From Rhizobium leucaenae USDA 9039 (GTDB lineage: Bacteria > Pseudomonadota > Alphaproteobacteria > Rhizobiales > Rhizobiaceae): a DNA stretch of 45,440 nucleotides. Below, in pieces: positions 1 through 9,190 of the stretch. Within the stretch, counting starts at the first letter, position 1, and the number at the start of each line of letters is the position of its first letter. The position numbers and the translations under genes were made by a program. The notes beneath the pieces were generated by a model. That model was not told the DNA's origin. It was given only the letters and a program-made list of their open reading frames with translations, and ran no database searches. The stretch is taken from the NCBI RefSeq assembly GCF_000426285.1, contig NZ_AUFB01000031.1, positions 1-45,440 on the forward strand, given 5' to 3'.

Positions 1-317
1 GTCTCTGAATCGACGAGAACTCACACTCGTCTCTAAGTGCATCGCTGCACCAAAACGAGGTGTTCTCTTGATAAACGTGACCGTCAAAGTCTCTTTCAAA
101 GGATCCAAATCTCTTCAGATCCCGCAAGCTCCGCCGCCCACGTTTCTCTTTCTTCCATTCTTCAATTGTCAAATAACAGACCAGTCATCCCGGTCGAATA
201 CCGCTCCCTCAAGCCCAAGCACCTAAGCTCAGAACCACCAATCAGCATCGCAGCCAATCCAGGAAACTCTAGAGCGAGAGACTTCGTCGCCAGCAGCGCC
301 GCCGCCCTCGTCAGTGA
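1..317 (-). other. Probable rRNA operon leader (16S gene lies left of the window)
   Basis: Read on the minus strand, this stretch lies directly downstream of the strong promoter at 324-352 and has no credible coding frame. It contains a TTTGACAATTGAAGAA stretch (about 159-176) of the kind found near boxA-like antitermination sites in alphaproteobacterial rRNA leaders, followed by a GAAAGAGAAACGTGGGCGGC segment that I associate with rhizobial rRNA leaders. The 16S gene itself is not visible. The assignment rests on promoter strength, the lack of an ORF and remembered resemblance; another stable RNA transcript is possible. Confidence 0.6.
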
Positions 318-323
318 TCGGGC

Positions 324-352
324 TTATAGACCCCACACCCGAACATAGTCAA
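324..352 (-). promoter_or_regulatory. Strong sigma70-type promoter, probably rRNA P1
   Basis: On the minus strand there is a TTGACT -35 box (347-352), a 17-bp spacer and a CTATAA -10 box (324-329). A GC-rich discriminator (GCCCGATC) follows, which is typical of stringently controlled rRNA promoters. Immediately upstream (361-384) is an A/T-tract resembling an UP element. Transcription should start near 317 and run leftward out of the window. Box matches and spacing are seen directly; the rRNA assignment is inference. Confidence 0.75.
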
Positions 353-384
353 CAGAGGATTTTGAAAAAAATCAAAAAACATGC

Positions 385-701
385 AAATGCTTGATTCTTA
401 TGAGAGTTTTGTGAAGGCCGTCAAAGATCGGCCAGACCGGGCCACAAAATCTCCCGGTATCGCCATTCGCGCGTGCCGGTGCGGCAGGAATACACGCAGA
501 AAGTCAGAAAGATGACAGGTTCGGCTCTTGAACCCACGTCTATCGACACCAGATATCGCCCACCTCGGCTGCAAACAGGGCACTTATAGCAGTCAGACAC
601 CTCACAGGCGAAGTGCGCGCGATTTGACTCCCCCGTCATAAATATGCACATCTTCGCCCCCAGCCATACGGCTCGCATAAAGGAACCGGATCTCGATTGG
701 C
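385..701. other. Intergenic region between the leftward promoter and the M23 gene
   Basis: About 320 bases with no ORF that looks coding on either strand. It must hold the promoter of the M23 peptidase gene. A TTGACT sits at 624-629, but no good -10 box is found at the right distance. Nothing else is recognised. Confidence 0.4.
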
Positions 702-2651
702 ATGATGACGGACAAAATAATGCTCCGATCGCTCGGCAACGAGCCGCCAATCCTGGCCGACGGCAGGCGAGCGCCGGACCGGCGCGAAGTTTCCATCCGT
801 TGGCTCTCGGGCACCTTCCTTACCGGTATCACCTCCAGCATCTTGATGGGCGTCGCCTTGTTTGCGGCCCTCGACGGACGCCAGCAGCTCGCCATTCCCG
901 CCGAAGCCTATGCCATGTCCGACAGCGGCAAGCATGACAGCGCCGAGGATCAGGTGACGCGCGGCGGCCGCCTTGTGCCCACAGCGATCGCATCCAAGCC
1001 TTCCGACCGCAATGTCCTGGAAGTCTCGACCGTGGTGCGTGACGGCGACAAGGAAGTGGTCCGCCGCCAGCCCTTCGCACATGTGAAGATCGCACTCGCC
1101 ACCAAGCGCGTCGCCACCGAGAGCTATCCCGCCTTCGATCCGCTGGCGATCTTTTCCGCCGACGAGAATATCCAGCCGGCGGCCAATCGCACCGGTGCGA
1201 TCTATGGGTCCGACGTGGAATCCGAGGTCAGCCTGAAGACCGTGCCGTTTCCGGCCAAGGACGTGCCCTTCGCGCTTGCCGGTTCGATGTCGCTCGATGA
1301 AGTCGAGGCGAATGTTCGCTCCAACGGCTCCGTGCTGATTGACGGCAATACCCAGCTTTCCGCGCTCTATTATGTCGATCCGCGCCGTTTCGCGACCGAT
1401 GACACCGATGTCGACCTGACGGCCGGGCTTGCCGCCCGCATCGTCGAGGAGAACATGTCGGTATCGGCTCCCGAAGCGGTCACGCCGCAGACGCAGGAAT
1501 TCGCCGATGACATCATTCCGGTGCGCGAAGACACGCCGATCACGACGGCGCTCATCAATGCCGGGTATCTCAAAGCGGATGCCGGCGATATTGCGGCCAA
1601 GATCGAGCCGCTGTTCGGCTCTTCCGATCTTTCCGCCGGCGACGTGCTGCGCATCGGCATTCTGCAGAAGGGCGAGCAAGCAAAGATCATCCGCGCCAGC
1701 ATCTACCGCGGCACCAAGCATGTGCTGACAGTCGCCGAAAACGACCATGGCGATTTCGTCGCCGGTAGCGAGCCTCCGATGCTCGACGCCATCGCCACCG
1801 CCTTTGACAATGACGCGCCTATAACAGCGGCCGGCCGCGATTTGCCGAGCGTTTATGACGGCATCTACCGGGCTGCCCTTTCCTACGGCATGACCCAGGA
1901 GATGGTGGCGCAGATCATCAAGCTGCTTGCCAGCAACGTCGATTTCCAGGCGCAGTTGAAGCCGACGGATTCTCTCGAAGCCTTCTTCTCCGTCGCGGAC
2001 GAAAACGGCCAGGCGACGGCGGATTCCGAACTGCTCTACGTCAACGCCAAATTCGGCGACACCGTCACCCGTTTTTATCGTTTCGAAGATCCGGACGATC
2101 ATTCGATCGATTACTTCGACGAAAGCGGCAAGAGCATCCGCCAGTTCCTGCTGCGCAATCCTGTTCCGACCGGCATCTTCAAATCCGGCTTCGGCATGCG
2201 CCGTCACCCGATCCTCGGATTTGCACGCATGCATACCGGCGTCGATTGGGCAGCCCCCCGCGGCACGCCGATCATTGCCGCCGGCAATGGCATCGTCGAA
2301 AAGGCCGGCTGGGATTCAGGCGGCTTCGGCAATCAGACATTGATCCGCCACGCCAATGGCTATGTCTCCTCCTACAATCACCAGAGCGCGATCGTCAAAG
2401 GCATCGTGCCTGGCGCGAAGGTGGTGCAGGGCCAAGTCATCGGCTTCATCGGCTCGACCGGTCTCGCAACCGGACCGCATCTGCATTACGAACTGATCGT
2501 CAACGGCACCAAGGTCGATCCCCTGCGCATCCGCCTGCCCGGCGGCAAGACGCTGGATGGCGACGCGCTCGCCAAATTCGAGGAGGAGCGCAAGCGTATC
2601 GACACGCTTCTGAGCGACGACAAGTCCAAGCAGGTCGCGAGCAAGGATTGA
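702..2651 (+). CDS. M23 family metallopeptidase (murein endopeptidase-like, membrane anchored)
   Basis: 649 residues. Residues about 31-57 form one hydrophobic segment after a basic N-terminus, so the protein is probably anchored in the inner membrane with the rest in the periplasm. The middle (60-480) is a long region without a motif I can name. The C-terminal 490-620 is a LytM/peptidase M23 domain with HTGVD (His511, Asp515) and HLH (593-595), the zinc ligands of this family. It should cleave or regulate cleavage of peptidoglycan cross-links. ATGs at 702, 705 and 720 are all possible; only a weak AGGA lies upstream at 681. It converges with the P-loop gene, with an 18-bp gap and no terminator hairpin seen. 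Confidence 0.85.
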   Translation: MMTDKIMLRSLGNEPPILADGRRAPDRREVSIRWLSGTFLTGITSSILMGVALFAALDGRQQLAIPAEAYAMSDSGKHDSAEDQVTRGGRLVPTAIASKPSDRNVLEVSTVVRDGDKEVVRRQPFAHVKIALATKRVATESYPAFDPLAIFSADENIQPAANRTGAIYGSDVESEVSLKTVPFPAKDVPFALAGSMSLDEVEANVRSNGSVLIDGNTQLSALYYVDPRRFATDDTDVDLTAGLAARIVEENMSVSAPEAVTPQTQEFADDIIPVREDTPITTALINAGYLKADAGDIAAKIEPLFGSSDLSAGDVLRIGILQKGEQAKIIRASIYRGTKHVLTVAENDHGDFVAGSEPPMLDAIATAFDNDAPITAAGRDLPSVYDGIYRAALSYGMTQEMVAQIIKLLASNVDFQAQLKPTDSLEAFFSVADENGQATADSELLYVNAKFGDTVTRFYRFEDPDDHSIDYFDESGKSIRQFLLRNPVPTGIFKSGFGMRRHPILGFARMHTGVDWAAPRGTPIIAAGNGIVEKAGWDSGGFGNQTLIRHANGYVSSYNHQSAIVKGIVPGAKVVQGQVIGFIGSTGLATGPHLHYELIVNGTKVDPLRIRLPGGKTLDGDALAKFEEERKRIDTLLSDDKSKQVASKD

Positions 2652-2669
2652 TATCCTGACGAGGATTTT

Positions 2670-3179
2670 CTAGAGGACCTCGCGCTCCAGCAGAGCGACC
2701 AGCTCGGCAACGGCATCATCCGCGCTTTTGTAGGCGGTATCGACGACGATCTGTCGTCCGCCCCAATCCTCATAGGTTCGGTTGGCGATCTCATCCCAGG
2801 ACGGCTTTACGAGACCTTCGACATCCGTCACGCGGGTTTCGGCACGTCGGCGATGCTCGACCTTGTCGGAACAGACAACCTCCACTTCGATCGCGCGCGT
2901 TCCGGCCCGTCTTGCGACCTGCAGCCAGGCATTGCGCGTTATGCCGATCGGATTGACCGAATCGGCGATCACCGTTCTTCCCAGACGCAGATTGTCTTCA
3001 GCGATCCCATAGGCCGCCATGTAACCCGCCGGCCCTACCTCGGCCTTTAGCATGTCCGAATCTCGCAATGCCTGCTCGATCGTGTCCACCCGAACATGCA
3101 CGGCTTGCAGCCGCTTCGCGAGCGAGAGCGCCGTCGTGGTTTTCCCGCTGCCCGGCAAACCACCGAAGATGACGAGCAT
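2670..3179 (-). CDS. P-loop AAA family ATPase / small kinase
   Basis: 169 residues from the chosen ATG at 3179; an upstream in-frame ATG at 3197 would add six residues, but starting at MLVIFGGLPGSGKTT puts the beta-strand and Walker A loop (residues 7-14, Lys13) at the very N-terminus as in zeta-toxin-like and gluconate-kinase-like P-loop kinases. A central segment ending in RRAETR resembles a lid with arginines. Substrate is unknown. It is probably a cytosolic small-molecule kinase. It is transcribed toward the M23 gene and away from nothing obvious; clpB lies 143 bp downstream of a separate stop. Confidence 0.75.
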   Translation of the reverse strand: MLVIFGGLPGSGKTTTALSLAKRLQAVHVRVDTIEQALRDSDMLKAEVGPAGYMAAYGIAEDNLRLGRTVIADSVNPIGITRNAWLQVARRAGTRAIEVEVVCSDKVEHRRRAETRVTDVEGLVKPSWDEIANRTYEDWGGRQIVVDTAYKSADDAVAELVALLEREVL

Positions 3180-3322
3180 GATCCCTTCTCCGAACATCCT
3201 TTAACGTCTACCGCAACATCACAGAAGCGGACCGCCGCGGCAAGGCCGTTGCGAATAGGTCTGAAAAACGAAATGGCGGCCCGAAAGCCGCCATCTCATG
3301 GATCGCTGTGCTGGCCAGCCAT

Positions 3323-5923
3323 TTATGCCGCTGCGCTGACCGGCTGGCGCGGGCGGAACAGCAGCCTGTCCGTACCGCTGGTGACCTTGACCACCGATCC
3401 ATCCGGCACCTGACCGGAAAGAATCTGCTCGGCGAGCGGGTCCTGGACATATTTCTGGATCACCCGCTTCAGAGGCCGTGCGCCATAGACCGGATCGTAA
3501 CCCTTGTTGGCGAGCCAGTTGCGGGCATCGTCGTCGAGCTCGAGCGTAATCTTGCGTTCGGACAACAGCTTCAACAGCCGCTCCAATTGGATGTCGACGA
3601 TGGCACCCATCTCTTCGCGCTTCAGGCGATGGAACAGGATGATTTCGTCGACACGGTTCAGGAATTCCGGCCGGAAGTGCGACCGGACGACATCCATCAC
3701 CTGCTCGCGCACCAGGTCACTGTCATCCCCTTCCTTCAATTGGGTCAGGTATTCGGCGCCCAAATTCGAGGTCATGATGATCATCGTGTTGCGGAAATCG
3801 ACCGTGCGGCCCTGGCCGTCCGTCAAGCGCCCGTCATCCAGAACCTGGAGCAGGACGTTGAAGACATCGGGATGCGCCTTCTCGATCTCGTCGAACAGCA
3901 CGACCTGATAAGGCCGGCGGCGGACGGCTTCGGTCAGCGCGCCGCCTTCCTCGTAGCCGACATAGCCGGGAGGAGCGCCGATCAGCCGGGCGACGGAGTG
4001 CTTCTCCATGTACTCAGACATGTCCATGCGCACCATCGCCGTCTCGTCGTCGAAGAGGAAGCGGGCGAGCGCCTTGGTGAGCTCCGTCTTGCCCACACCG
4101 GTCGGGCCGAGGAAGATGAACGAGCCGATCGGGCGGTTTGGATCCTGCAGACCTGCGCGCGAGCGGCGAACGGCGCGCGATACCGCCTGTACGGCATCGC
4201 CCTGTCCGACGACCCATTTCGCGAGTTCGTCCTCCATCCGGAGCAGCTTGTCGCGCTCGCCTTCCAGCATCTTGTCGACGGGAATCCCGGTCCAGCGGGA
4301 GACGACATGGGCGATATTGTCGGCGGTGACGACTTCCTGCACCATGGAATCGCGACCGCCATCCTGCTCCTCGGCAGCCTGGAGATCCTTCTCCAAATTC
4401 GGGATCACGCCATAGGCAAGTTCGCCGGCGCGCTGGAATTCACCCTTGCGCTGGGCGATCGCCAGTTCGTTGCGGGCTTCGTCTAGCTTTTTCTTCAGAT
4501 CGGCGGCAAGGCCCAGCTTCTGCTTCTCGGCCTGCCAACGCGCGGTCAGCGCATCGGCTTCCTCTTCCAGTGCGGTAAGGTCGGTCTCCAGCCGCTTCAG
4601 CCGGTCGGCCGAGGACTGGTCGGTTTCCTTCTTCAGCGCTTCGCGTTCGATCTTGAGCTGGATAATGCGGCGATCGAGTTCGTCGAGTTCTTCCGGCTTC
4701 GAATCGACCTGCATGCGCAGACGTGCGGCGGCTTCGTCCATCAGGTCGATGGCCTTATCCGGCAGGAAGCGGTCGGTGATGTAGCGGTTCGACAAGGTCG
4801 CGGCGGCCACCAGGGCGGCATCGGCGATGCGGACCTTATGATGCTGCTCGTATTTTTCCTTCAAGCCGCGCAGGATCGAGATCGTGTCCTCGACCGTCGG
4901 CTCTTCGACCATGACCGGCTGGAAACGGCGGGCGAGCGCCGGATCCTTCTCGACATGCTTGCGGTATTCGTCGAGCGTGGTTGCGCCGACGCAATGCAGC
5001 TCGCCGCGGGCAAGCGCGGGCTTCAAAAGGTTCGAGGCATCCATGGCGCCATCGGCCTTGCCGGCGCCGACCAAGGTATGCATTTCGTCGATGAAGAGGA
5101 TGATCTCGCCATTTTCCGACTGCACTTCGTTGAGCACGGCCTTCAGCCGCTCTTCGAACTCGCCGCGGAATTTCGCGCCGGCAATCAAGGCACCCATGTC
5201 GAGCGCCATCAGCTTCTTGTCCTTCAGCGATTCCGGCACGTCGCCATTGACGATGCGCAGCGCCAGACCTTCGACGATCGCCGTCTTGCCGACGCCGGGT
5301 TCACCAATCAGAACCGGATTGTTCTTCGTGCGGCGAGACAGAACCTGGATGGTGCGGCGGATTTCGTCGTCGCGGCCGATCACCGGATCGAGCTTGCCCT
5401 CGCGAGCCTCGGCGGTGAGGTCTCGGGCATATTTCTTCAAGGAGTCGAAGCCCTGTTCCGCATTGGCGGAATCAGCGGTGCGGCCCTTGCGAATGTCATT
5501 GATGACCTGATTGAGGGCAACAGGCGTGACGCCGGCCTTCTTCAAGGTGGCTGATGTCGATGCCGAGGGCTCCATCGCCAGGGCCTGCAGCAGGCGTTCG
5601 ACAGTGACGAAGCTATCGCCGGCCTTTTTGGCGGCCTCTTCGGCCGTGGTAAACACCTTGGCGAGCGGCTGCGCAAGATAGACCTGGCCGTCACCCCCGG
5701 AGACTTTCGGCAACTTGGCAAGTACAGCGTCATTGGCAAGGCGTGCTGCCTTGGCATCGCCGCCGGCGCGTTCGATCAACGATGCCGCCATGCCCTGATC
5801 GTCATCCAGAAGCACCTTCAGCACATGCTCGGGAGTGAATTGCTGATGACCCTGCGCCAGCGCATTGGTCTGAGCGGATTGCAAAAAGCCGCGCACCCGC
5901 TCGGAGTATTTTTCAATATTCAT
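3323..5923 (-). CDS. clpB: ATP-dependent disaggregase ClpB
   Basis: 866 residues, the usual ClpB length. It has a Clp N-domain (1-145), a first AAA+ module with Walker A GEPGVGKT (Lys213), a long coiled-coil middle domain (about 400-530, rich in Glu/Lys/Leu), and a second AAA+ module with GPTGVGKT (Lys612) and the pore-loop GYVGYEEGG. With DnaK/DnaJ/GrpE it pulls aggregated proteins apart in the cytosol. The open frame extends to 6154, but the ATG at 5923 is chosen: it begins MNIEKYSERV and is preceded by a strong GGAGG. The upstream extension has no family similarity. No sigma32 promoter could be assigned with confidence. Confidence 0.97.
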   Translation of the reverse strand: MNIEKYSERVRGFLQSAQTNALAQGHQQFTPEHVLKVLLDDDQGMAASLIERAGGDAKAARLANDAVLAKLPKVSGGDGQVYLAQPLAKVFTTAEEAAKKAGDSFVTVERLLQALAMEPSASTSATLKKAGVTPVALNQVINDIRKGRTADSANAEQGFDSLKKYARDLTAEAREGKLDPVIGRDDEIRRTIQVLSRRTKNNPVLIGEPGVGKTAIVEGLALRIVNGDVPESLKDKKLMALDMGALIAGAKFRGEFEERLKAVLNEVQSENGEIILFIDEMHTLVGAGKADGAMDASNLLKPALARGELHCVGATTLDEYRKHVEKDPALARRFQPVMVEEPTVEDTISILRGLKEKYEQHHKVRIADAALVAAATLSNRYITDRFLPDKAIDLMDEAAARLRMQVDSKPEELDELDRRIIQLKIEREALKKETDQSSADRLKRLETDLTALEEEADALTARWQAEKQKLGLAADLKKKLDEARNELAIAQRKGEFQRAGELAYGVIPNLEKDLQAAEEQDGGRDSMVQEVVTADNIAHVVSRWTGIPVDKMLEGERDKLLRMEDELAKWVVGQGDAVQAVSRAVRRSRAGLQDPNRPIGSFIFLGPTGVGKTELTKALARFLFDDETAMVRMDMSEYMEKHSVARLIGAPPGYVGYEEGGALTEAVRRRPYQVVLFDEIEKAHPDVFNVLLQVLDDGRLTDGQGRTVDFRNTMIIMTSNLGAEYLTQLKEGDDSDLVREQVMDVVRSHFRPEFLNRVDEIILFHRLKREEMGAIVDIQLERLLKLLSERKITLELDDDARNWLANKGYDPVYGARPLKRVIQKYVQDPLAEQILSGQVPDGSVVKVTSGTDRLLFRPRQPVSAAA

Positions 5924-6085
5924 ATCGGACCTCCATGAATCGAACTGCCCATATTGGCGCAGACCGATGACTGAGATTGAGCCCCCTGAAAAGGCAGGCC
6001 CCGCCCGCCGCTTATGAGATTTGCGGCGAAGCAACTGGGGAGAATATGGGAGGAGTTTTGAAAAGTTTAAAGGGTCGCGAAAATG

Positions 6086-6117
6086 AAAAACCCCGGCGTC
6101 GTTCGTGCCGGGGTTTG
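6086..6117 (-). terminator. Rho-independent terminator of the DUF4167 gene
   Basis: On the minus strand a 7-bp GC-only stem (CCCCGGC/GCCGGGG, 6107-6113 with 6091-6097) closes a 9-nt loop and is followed by TTTTT. It lies 57 bp past the DUF4167 stop and separates that gene from clpB, so clpB should have its own promoter between 5924 and 6086. Confidence 0.85.
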
Positions 6118-6173
6118 CAGAAATTGTATTGATGCTCCGCATTACCGCGGCCACCCTTCACTCGAAGCAGTTC

Positions 6174-6860
6174 TTACTCCGAACCGGCTTCCGCCAAGGC
6201 GGGCGCTTCGCCCGATGCAGCCTCACCCTTGTCTTCGCCATCGGCATTGCGGCGCGGCTGGCGGCGGGGGCGGTTGCCGGCGTTGCGGCGGCGCGGCTGG
6301 CGCTCGGTCGCAGCGGCTGGCGTCTCTTCTTCGATCGCCACCTCGGCCGGAATACCCTCGATCACCGGCTGCGGGCCGGTGCCATCGATGACTTCCGGCT
6401 CCAGAGCGGGCGCTGCCGCGGCTACAGCAGGAGCGGGCTGCTGACGTGCCTGAGGCGCCGCCATCTGCGGCTGGTCGTCCATCTCGTTTGCATCGATATC
6501 ATCGATGTCGCGATCGGCGTTGTCACGATCATTGTAGTTATGATGCTCGTCGCGCTGATAGCGTTCCTGCATCTGCGCCTGGGCGCTGGCAATGATCCGA
6601 TTGTAGTGTTCAGCGTGCTGGAGATAGTTTTCCGCCATGACGCGGTCGCCGGAGCTTTGCGCGTCGCGGGCGAGAGCCGAATACTTCTCGGCAATATGCT
6701 GCGCGGTTCCGCGAATTTTCACATCCGGACCGGAGCTGTCGTAGGTCCTGGTCAGCGGGTTCGAGCCCTTGCGGTTAAAATTGTTGTTATTGTTATTTCC
6801 GCCGCCGCCGTTGTTGTTACCACGCCCCCGACCGCGCTTATTCTGCTGTCCTGGCCTCAT
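6174..6860 (-). CDS. DUF4167 domain protein, Gly/Asn-rich N-terminus
   Basis: 228 residues. The first 35 are a low-complexity Arg/Gly/Asn tract (runs of N and G) ending in NRKGSNPLTRTYDSSGPDVK. Then comes the DUF4167 core (about 36-95: IRGTAQHIAEKYSALARDA, AENYLQHAEHYNRII), and an acidic/Ala-Pro tail ending in a second basic RRR-rich patch. The family is confined to alphaproteobacteria and its function is unknown. The basic RGG-like head suggests nucleic-acid binding, which is inference. The ATG at 6860 has AAGGA four bases upstream. It sits between prmC and clpB, a common rhizobial order. Confidence 0.85.
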   Translation of the reverse strand: MRPGQQNKRGRGRGNNNGGGGNNNNNNFNRKGSNPLTRTYDSSGPDVKIRGTAQHIAEKYSALARDAQSSGDRVMAENYLQHAEHYNRIIASAQAQMQERYQRDEHHNYNDRDNADRDIDDIDANEMDDQPQMAAPQARQQPAPAVAAAAPALEPEVIDGTGPQPVIEGIPAEVAIEEETPAAATERQPRRRNAGNRPRRQPRRNADGEDKGEAASGEAPALAEAGSE

Positions 6861-7206
6861 AGATCCTTCACCTGAATTCTCTTAGTTGGGATGAAATTAT
6901 GCACGGCACCTGCCGCCGTGGCCGGAACCTTCCAAGCCAGGGCCTGCGTGCCGCAAGCAAACAGCGCCTTAAGCGCCCGTCTGCCGCTCGACTACGTCAG
7001 ATTAACTGATCACGCATTGGGTTATCTTCAACCTTTGTCACTCTTATCAGAGAGTGGTTCCCCGAGGCTGTCCAAGACAGGCGAATCGTCTCGCCTATTC
7101 CCAGCCGCCCAACGCGTGAGCGCAACCTATATTGCTTCCTCAGGAAATCCAAGCCTTTTCTTTGCGATAACAACAGCGTCCCTTGGACCTGCAGCAAATT
7201 GTCGCG
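6861..7206. other. Intergenic region between prmC and the DUF4167 gene
   Basis: 346 bases. A 66-codon minus-strand frame at 6997-7197 lacks any family resemblance and a convincing ribosome site, so I treat it as chance. The region probably holds the prmC 3' end signals and the DUF4167 promoter. No clear -35/-10 pair or terminator was found. Confidence 0.4.
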
Positions 7207-8079
7207 TCAATCATGATGTTTAAACACGAGAACTCGGTCGTTATGGCCGTAGTCCCGAACTGCATCGATGAGAAAAAATCCTGCTCCTTCAAAAACCGAA
7301 GTCACCGTTTTGCGCTGATCATGGCCGATCTCCACTCCGACGATACCATCTCGGTGTAGAAATCGCGCCGCATCCTTTGCGATTGCTCTGTATGCATCCA
7401 GCCCATCTAGGCCACCGTCGAGAGCCGCCGGAGGATCGAAATTCTTTACTTCTGGAGCGAGGGTGGAAATGATCCTGGACTCAATATAGGGCGGATTTGA
7501 GACAATCACGTGAAATCGACCGTGGATGGCTTCAAACCAACTTCCCTGCACAGTTTCAAACCGTGCCGCCAAGCCATTGCGCACTGCATTCGCCCGCGCC
7601 GTTTCCAAAGCTTCGCCAGAAATATCGGAACCTATGCCTGTCGCTTGCGGACATTCGTGGAGCAAAGCAAGGCAGATGGCCCCTGTTCCGGTTCCGATAT
7701 CGAGTATATGGATATTCCCGAACTCTAATACAAGACGTCGCGCATGCGGAAGTACGGTATCGACCAAGATTTCCGTATCCGGCCGCGGCTCCAGCGTCGC
7801 CGGCGAGAGCTTCAACGGCAAGCCGTAGAACTCACGCTCACCCAGGATACGATGCACCGGCTCGTGATTGAGCCGCCGTATCATCGCCGCACGGGCCGTT
7901 TCCACACGCTCCGGCGCCACCCTCTCGGAACCGCGGGTGACGAGCTCCGTCGAAGACAAATCGAGAAGGCGGCCGACGAGGATGCGGGCTTCGGTGGCCG
8001 GATCATCCAGATCGGCCTCGACAAAGCGGGCGCGCACCTCCTGGAAAAGCTCCGCAACGGTCGGCCCCTGCCCGCTCAT
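7207..8079 (-). CDS. prmC: Peptide chain release factor N5-glutamine methyltransferase PrmC
   Basis: 290 residues. An N-terminal helical domain binds the release factor, and a Rossmann methyltransferase domain carries DIGTGTGAICLAL for S-adenosylmethionine. NPPY (195-198) is the signature of enzymes methylating the amide of Gln or Asn. It methylates the Gln of the GGQ motif in release factors, which raises termination efficiency. Its ATG overlaps the prfA stop by four bases (ATGA), so the two are translationally coupled and the substrate is made from the same message. Confidence 0.96.
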   Translation of the reverse strand: MSGQGPTVAELFQEVRARFVEADLDDPATEARILVGRLLDLSSTELVTRGSERVAPERVETARAAMIRRLNHEPVHRILGEREFYGLPLKLSPATLEPRPDTEILVDTVLPHARRLVLEFGNIHILDIGTGTGAICLALLHECPQATGIGSDISGEALETARANAVRNGLAARFETVQGSWFEAIHGRFHVIVSNPPYIESRIISTLAPEVKNFDPPAALDGGLDGLDAYRAIAKDAARFLHRDGIVGVEIGHDQRKTVTSVFEGAGFFLIDAVRDYGHNDRVLVFKHHD

Positions 8080-9158
8080 AATGCCTGTTCGCCGAGTTGA
8101 GCGAGCTGGCTCGCCTGATAATCCGCCAGAAGCGCATCGACCACCTCGTCGATCTCGCCTTCCATCATCCGGTCGAGCTTATAGAGCGTCAGGTTGATGC
8201 GATGGTCGGTAATCCGGCCCTGCGGGAAATTGTAGGTGCGGATACGCTCGGAGCGGTCGCCGGAACCGACCTGGCTCTTGCGGTCGGCGGATCGTTCGCT
8301 GTCGGCGCGCTGGCGCTCCATGTCGAAGAGGCGCGATCGCAGCACCTGCATTGCCTTTGCGCGGTTTTGATGCTGCGATTTTTCCGAGCTCGTCACCACG
8401 ATCCCCGATGGGAGATGGGTGATGCGTACGGCCGAGTCTGTTGTGTTGACGTGCTGGCCGCCGGCGCCGGAGGAGCGCATCGTATCGATGCGAATATCCT
8501 CGGGACGGATTTCGATATCGATTTCCTCGGCTTCCGGCAGCACGGCAACAGTCGCCGCCGAGGTGTGGATACGCCCGCCCGCTTCCGTTTCCGGCACGCG
8601 CTGGACGCGATGTACGCCGGATTCGAATTTCAGCCGCGAGAACACGCCCTTGCCGCTGATCGTCGCGATGATTTCCTTGTAGCCGCCTGCTTCACCGTCG
8701 CTCGCCGAGAGGATTTCGACCTTCCAGCCGTTGTTGGCCGCGAAGCGCTCATACATGCGGAAGAGATCGCCGGCGAAAAGCGCCGCTTCCGAACCGCCGG
8801 TGCCGGCGCGAATTTCCAGGATCGCGCTCTTCTCGTCGGCCGCATCCTTCGGCAGCAGCAGGATCTGGATATCCTTCTCCAGCGTCTCGATCCGCTCCTT
8901 GACCTCCGGCAATTCCATCTCGGCGAGATCCCGCATCTCGCGGTCGACCGACTTGTCGTTGAGCATGGTTTCTAGATCCGAAGCCTCGGCGATCGCCTTT
9001 TCATAGTCCCGGATCTTGGTGACGACGGGCTGCAGTTCGGAATATTCGGAAGCAAGCTTCACATAGACATCCGCCGACGGACCCGCCGACATACGCGCTT
9101 CGATCTCGCCGAACCGGCGCTCCAATTCGCGCATTTTTTCAATGGGAAGATTCGCCAC
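8076..9158 (-). CDS. prfA: Peptide chain release factor 1
   Basis: 360 residues, full RF1 length. The stop-codon recognition tripeptide PET is visible in VQRVPETEAGG, as expected for RF1 reading UAA and UAG. The peptidyl-tRNA hydrolysis motif GGQ is at 233-235 within SSGAGGQHVNTTDSAVR. It acts on the ribosome at translation termination. It lies 32 bp after ptsP and overlaps prmC, suggesting an operon ptsP-prfA-prmC. Confidence 0.98.
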   Translation of the reverse strand: MANLPIEKMRELERRFGEIEARMSAGPSADVYVKLASEYSELQPVVTKIRDYEKAIAEASDLETMLNDKSVDREMRDLAEMELPEVKERIETLEKDIQILLLPKDAADEKSAILEIRAGTGGSEAALFAGDLFRMYERFAANNGWKVEILSASDGEAGGYKEIIATISGKGVFSRLKFESGVHRVQRVPETEAGGRIHTSAATVAVLPEAEEIDIEIRPEDIRIDTMRSSGAGGQHVNTTDSAVRITHLPSGIVVTSSEKSQHQNRAKAMQVLRSRLFDMERQRADSERSADRKSQVGSGDRSERIRTYNFPQGRITDHRINLTLYKLDRMMEGEIDEVVDALLADYQASQLAQLGEQAL

Positions 9159-9190
9159 CCCACGCTCCGATTCTTCTTATTCGTTCTGTT

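Noticed and set aside
37..348. 103-codon plus-strand frame at the left edge
   Set aside because: It lies over the leftward promoter and leader, has no family resemblance and no ribosome site.
636..2234. Long minus-strand frame opposite the M23 gene
   Set aside because: Shadow of a GC-rich coding region; composition is Arg/Gly/Asp-rich without any domain, while the plus-strand frame has a clear M23 domain.
5924..6154. N-terminal extension of ClpB
   Set aside because: The strong GGAGG before ATG 5923 and the family start MNIEKYSERV make the extension unlikely.
6997..7197. 66-codon minus-strand frame between prmC and the DUF4167 gene
   Set aside because: No family resemblance, no good ribosome site.
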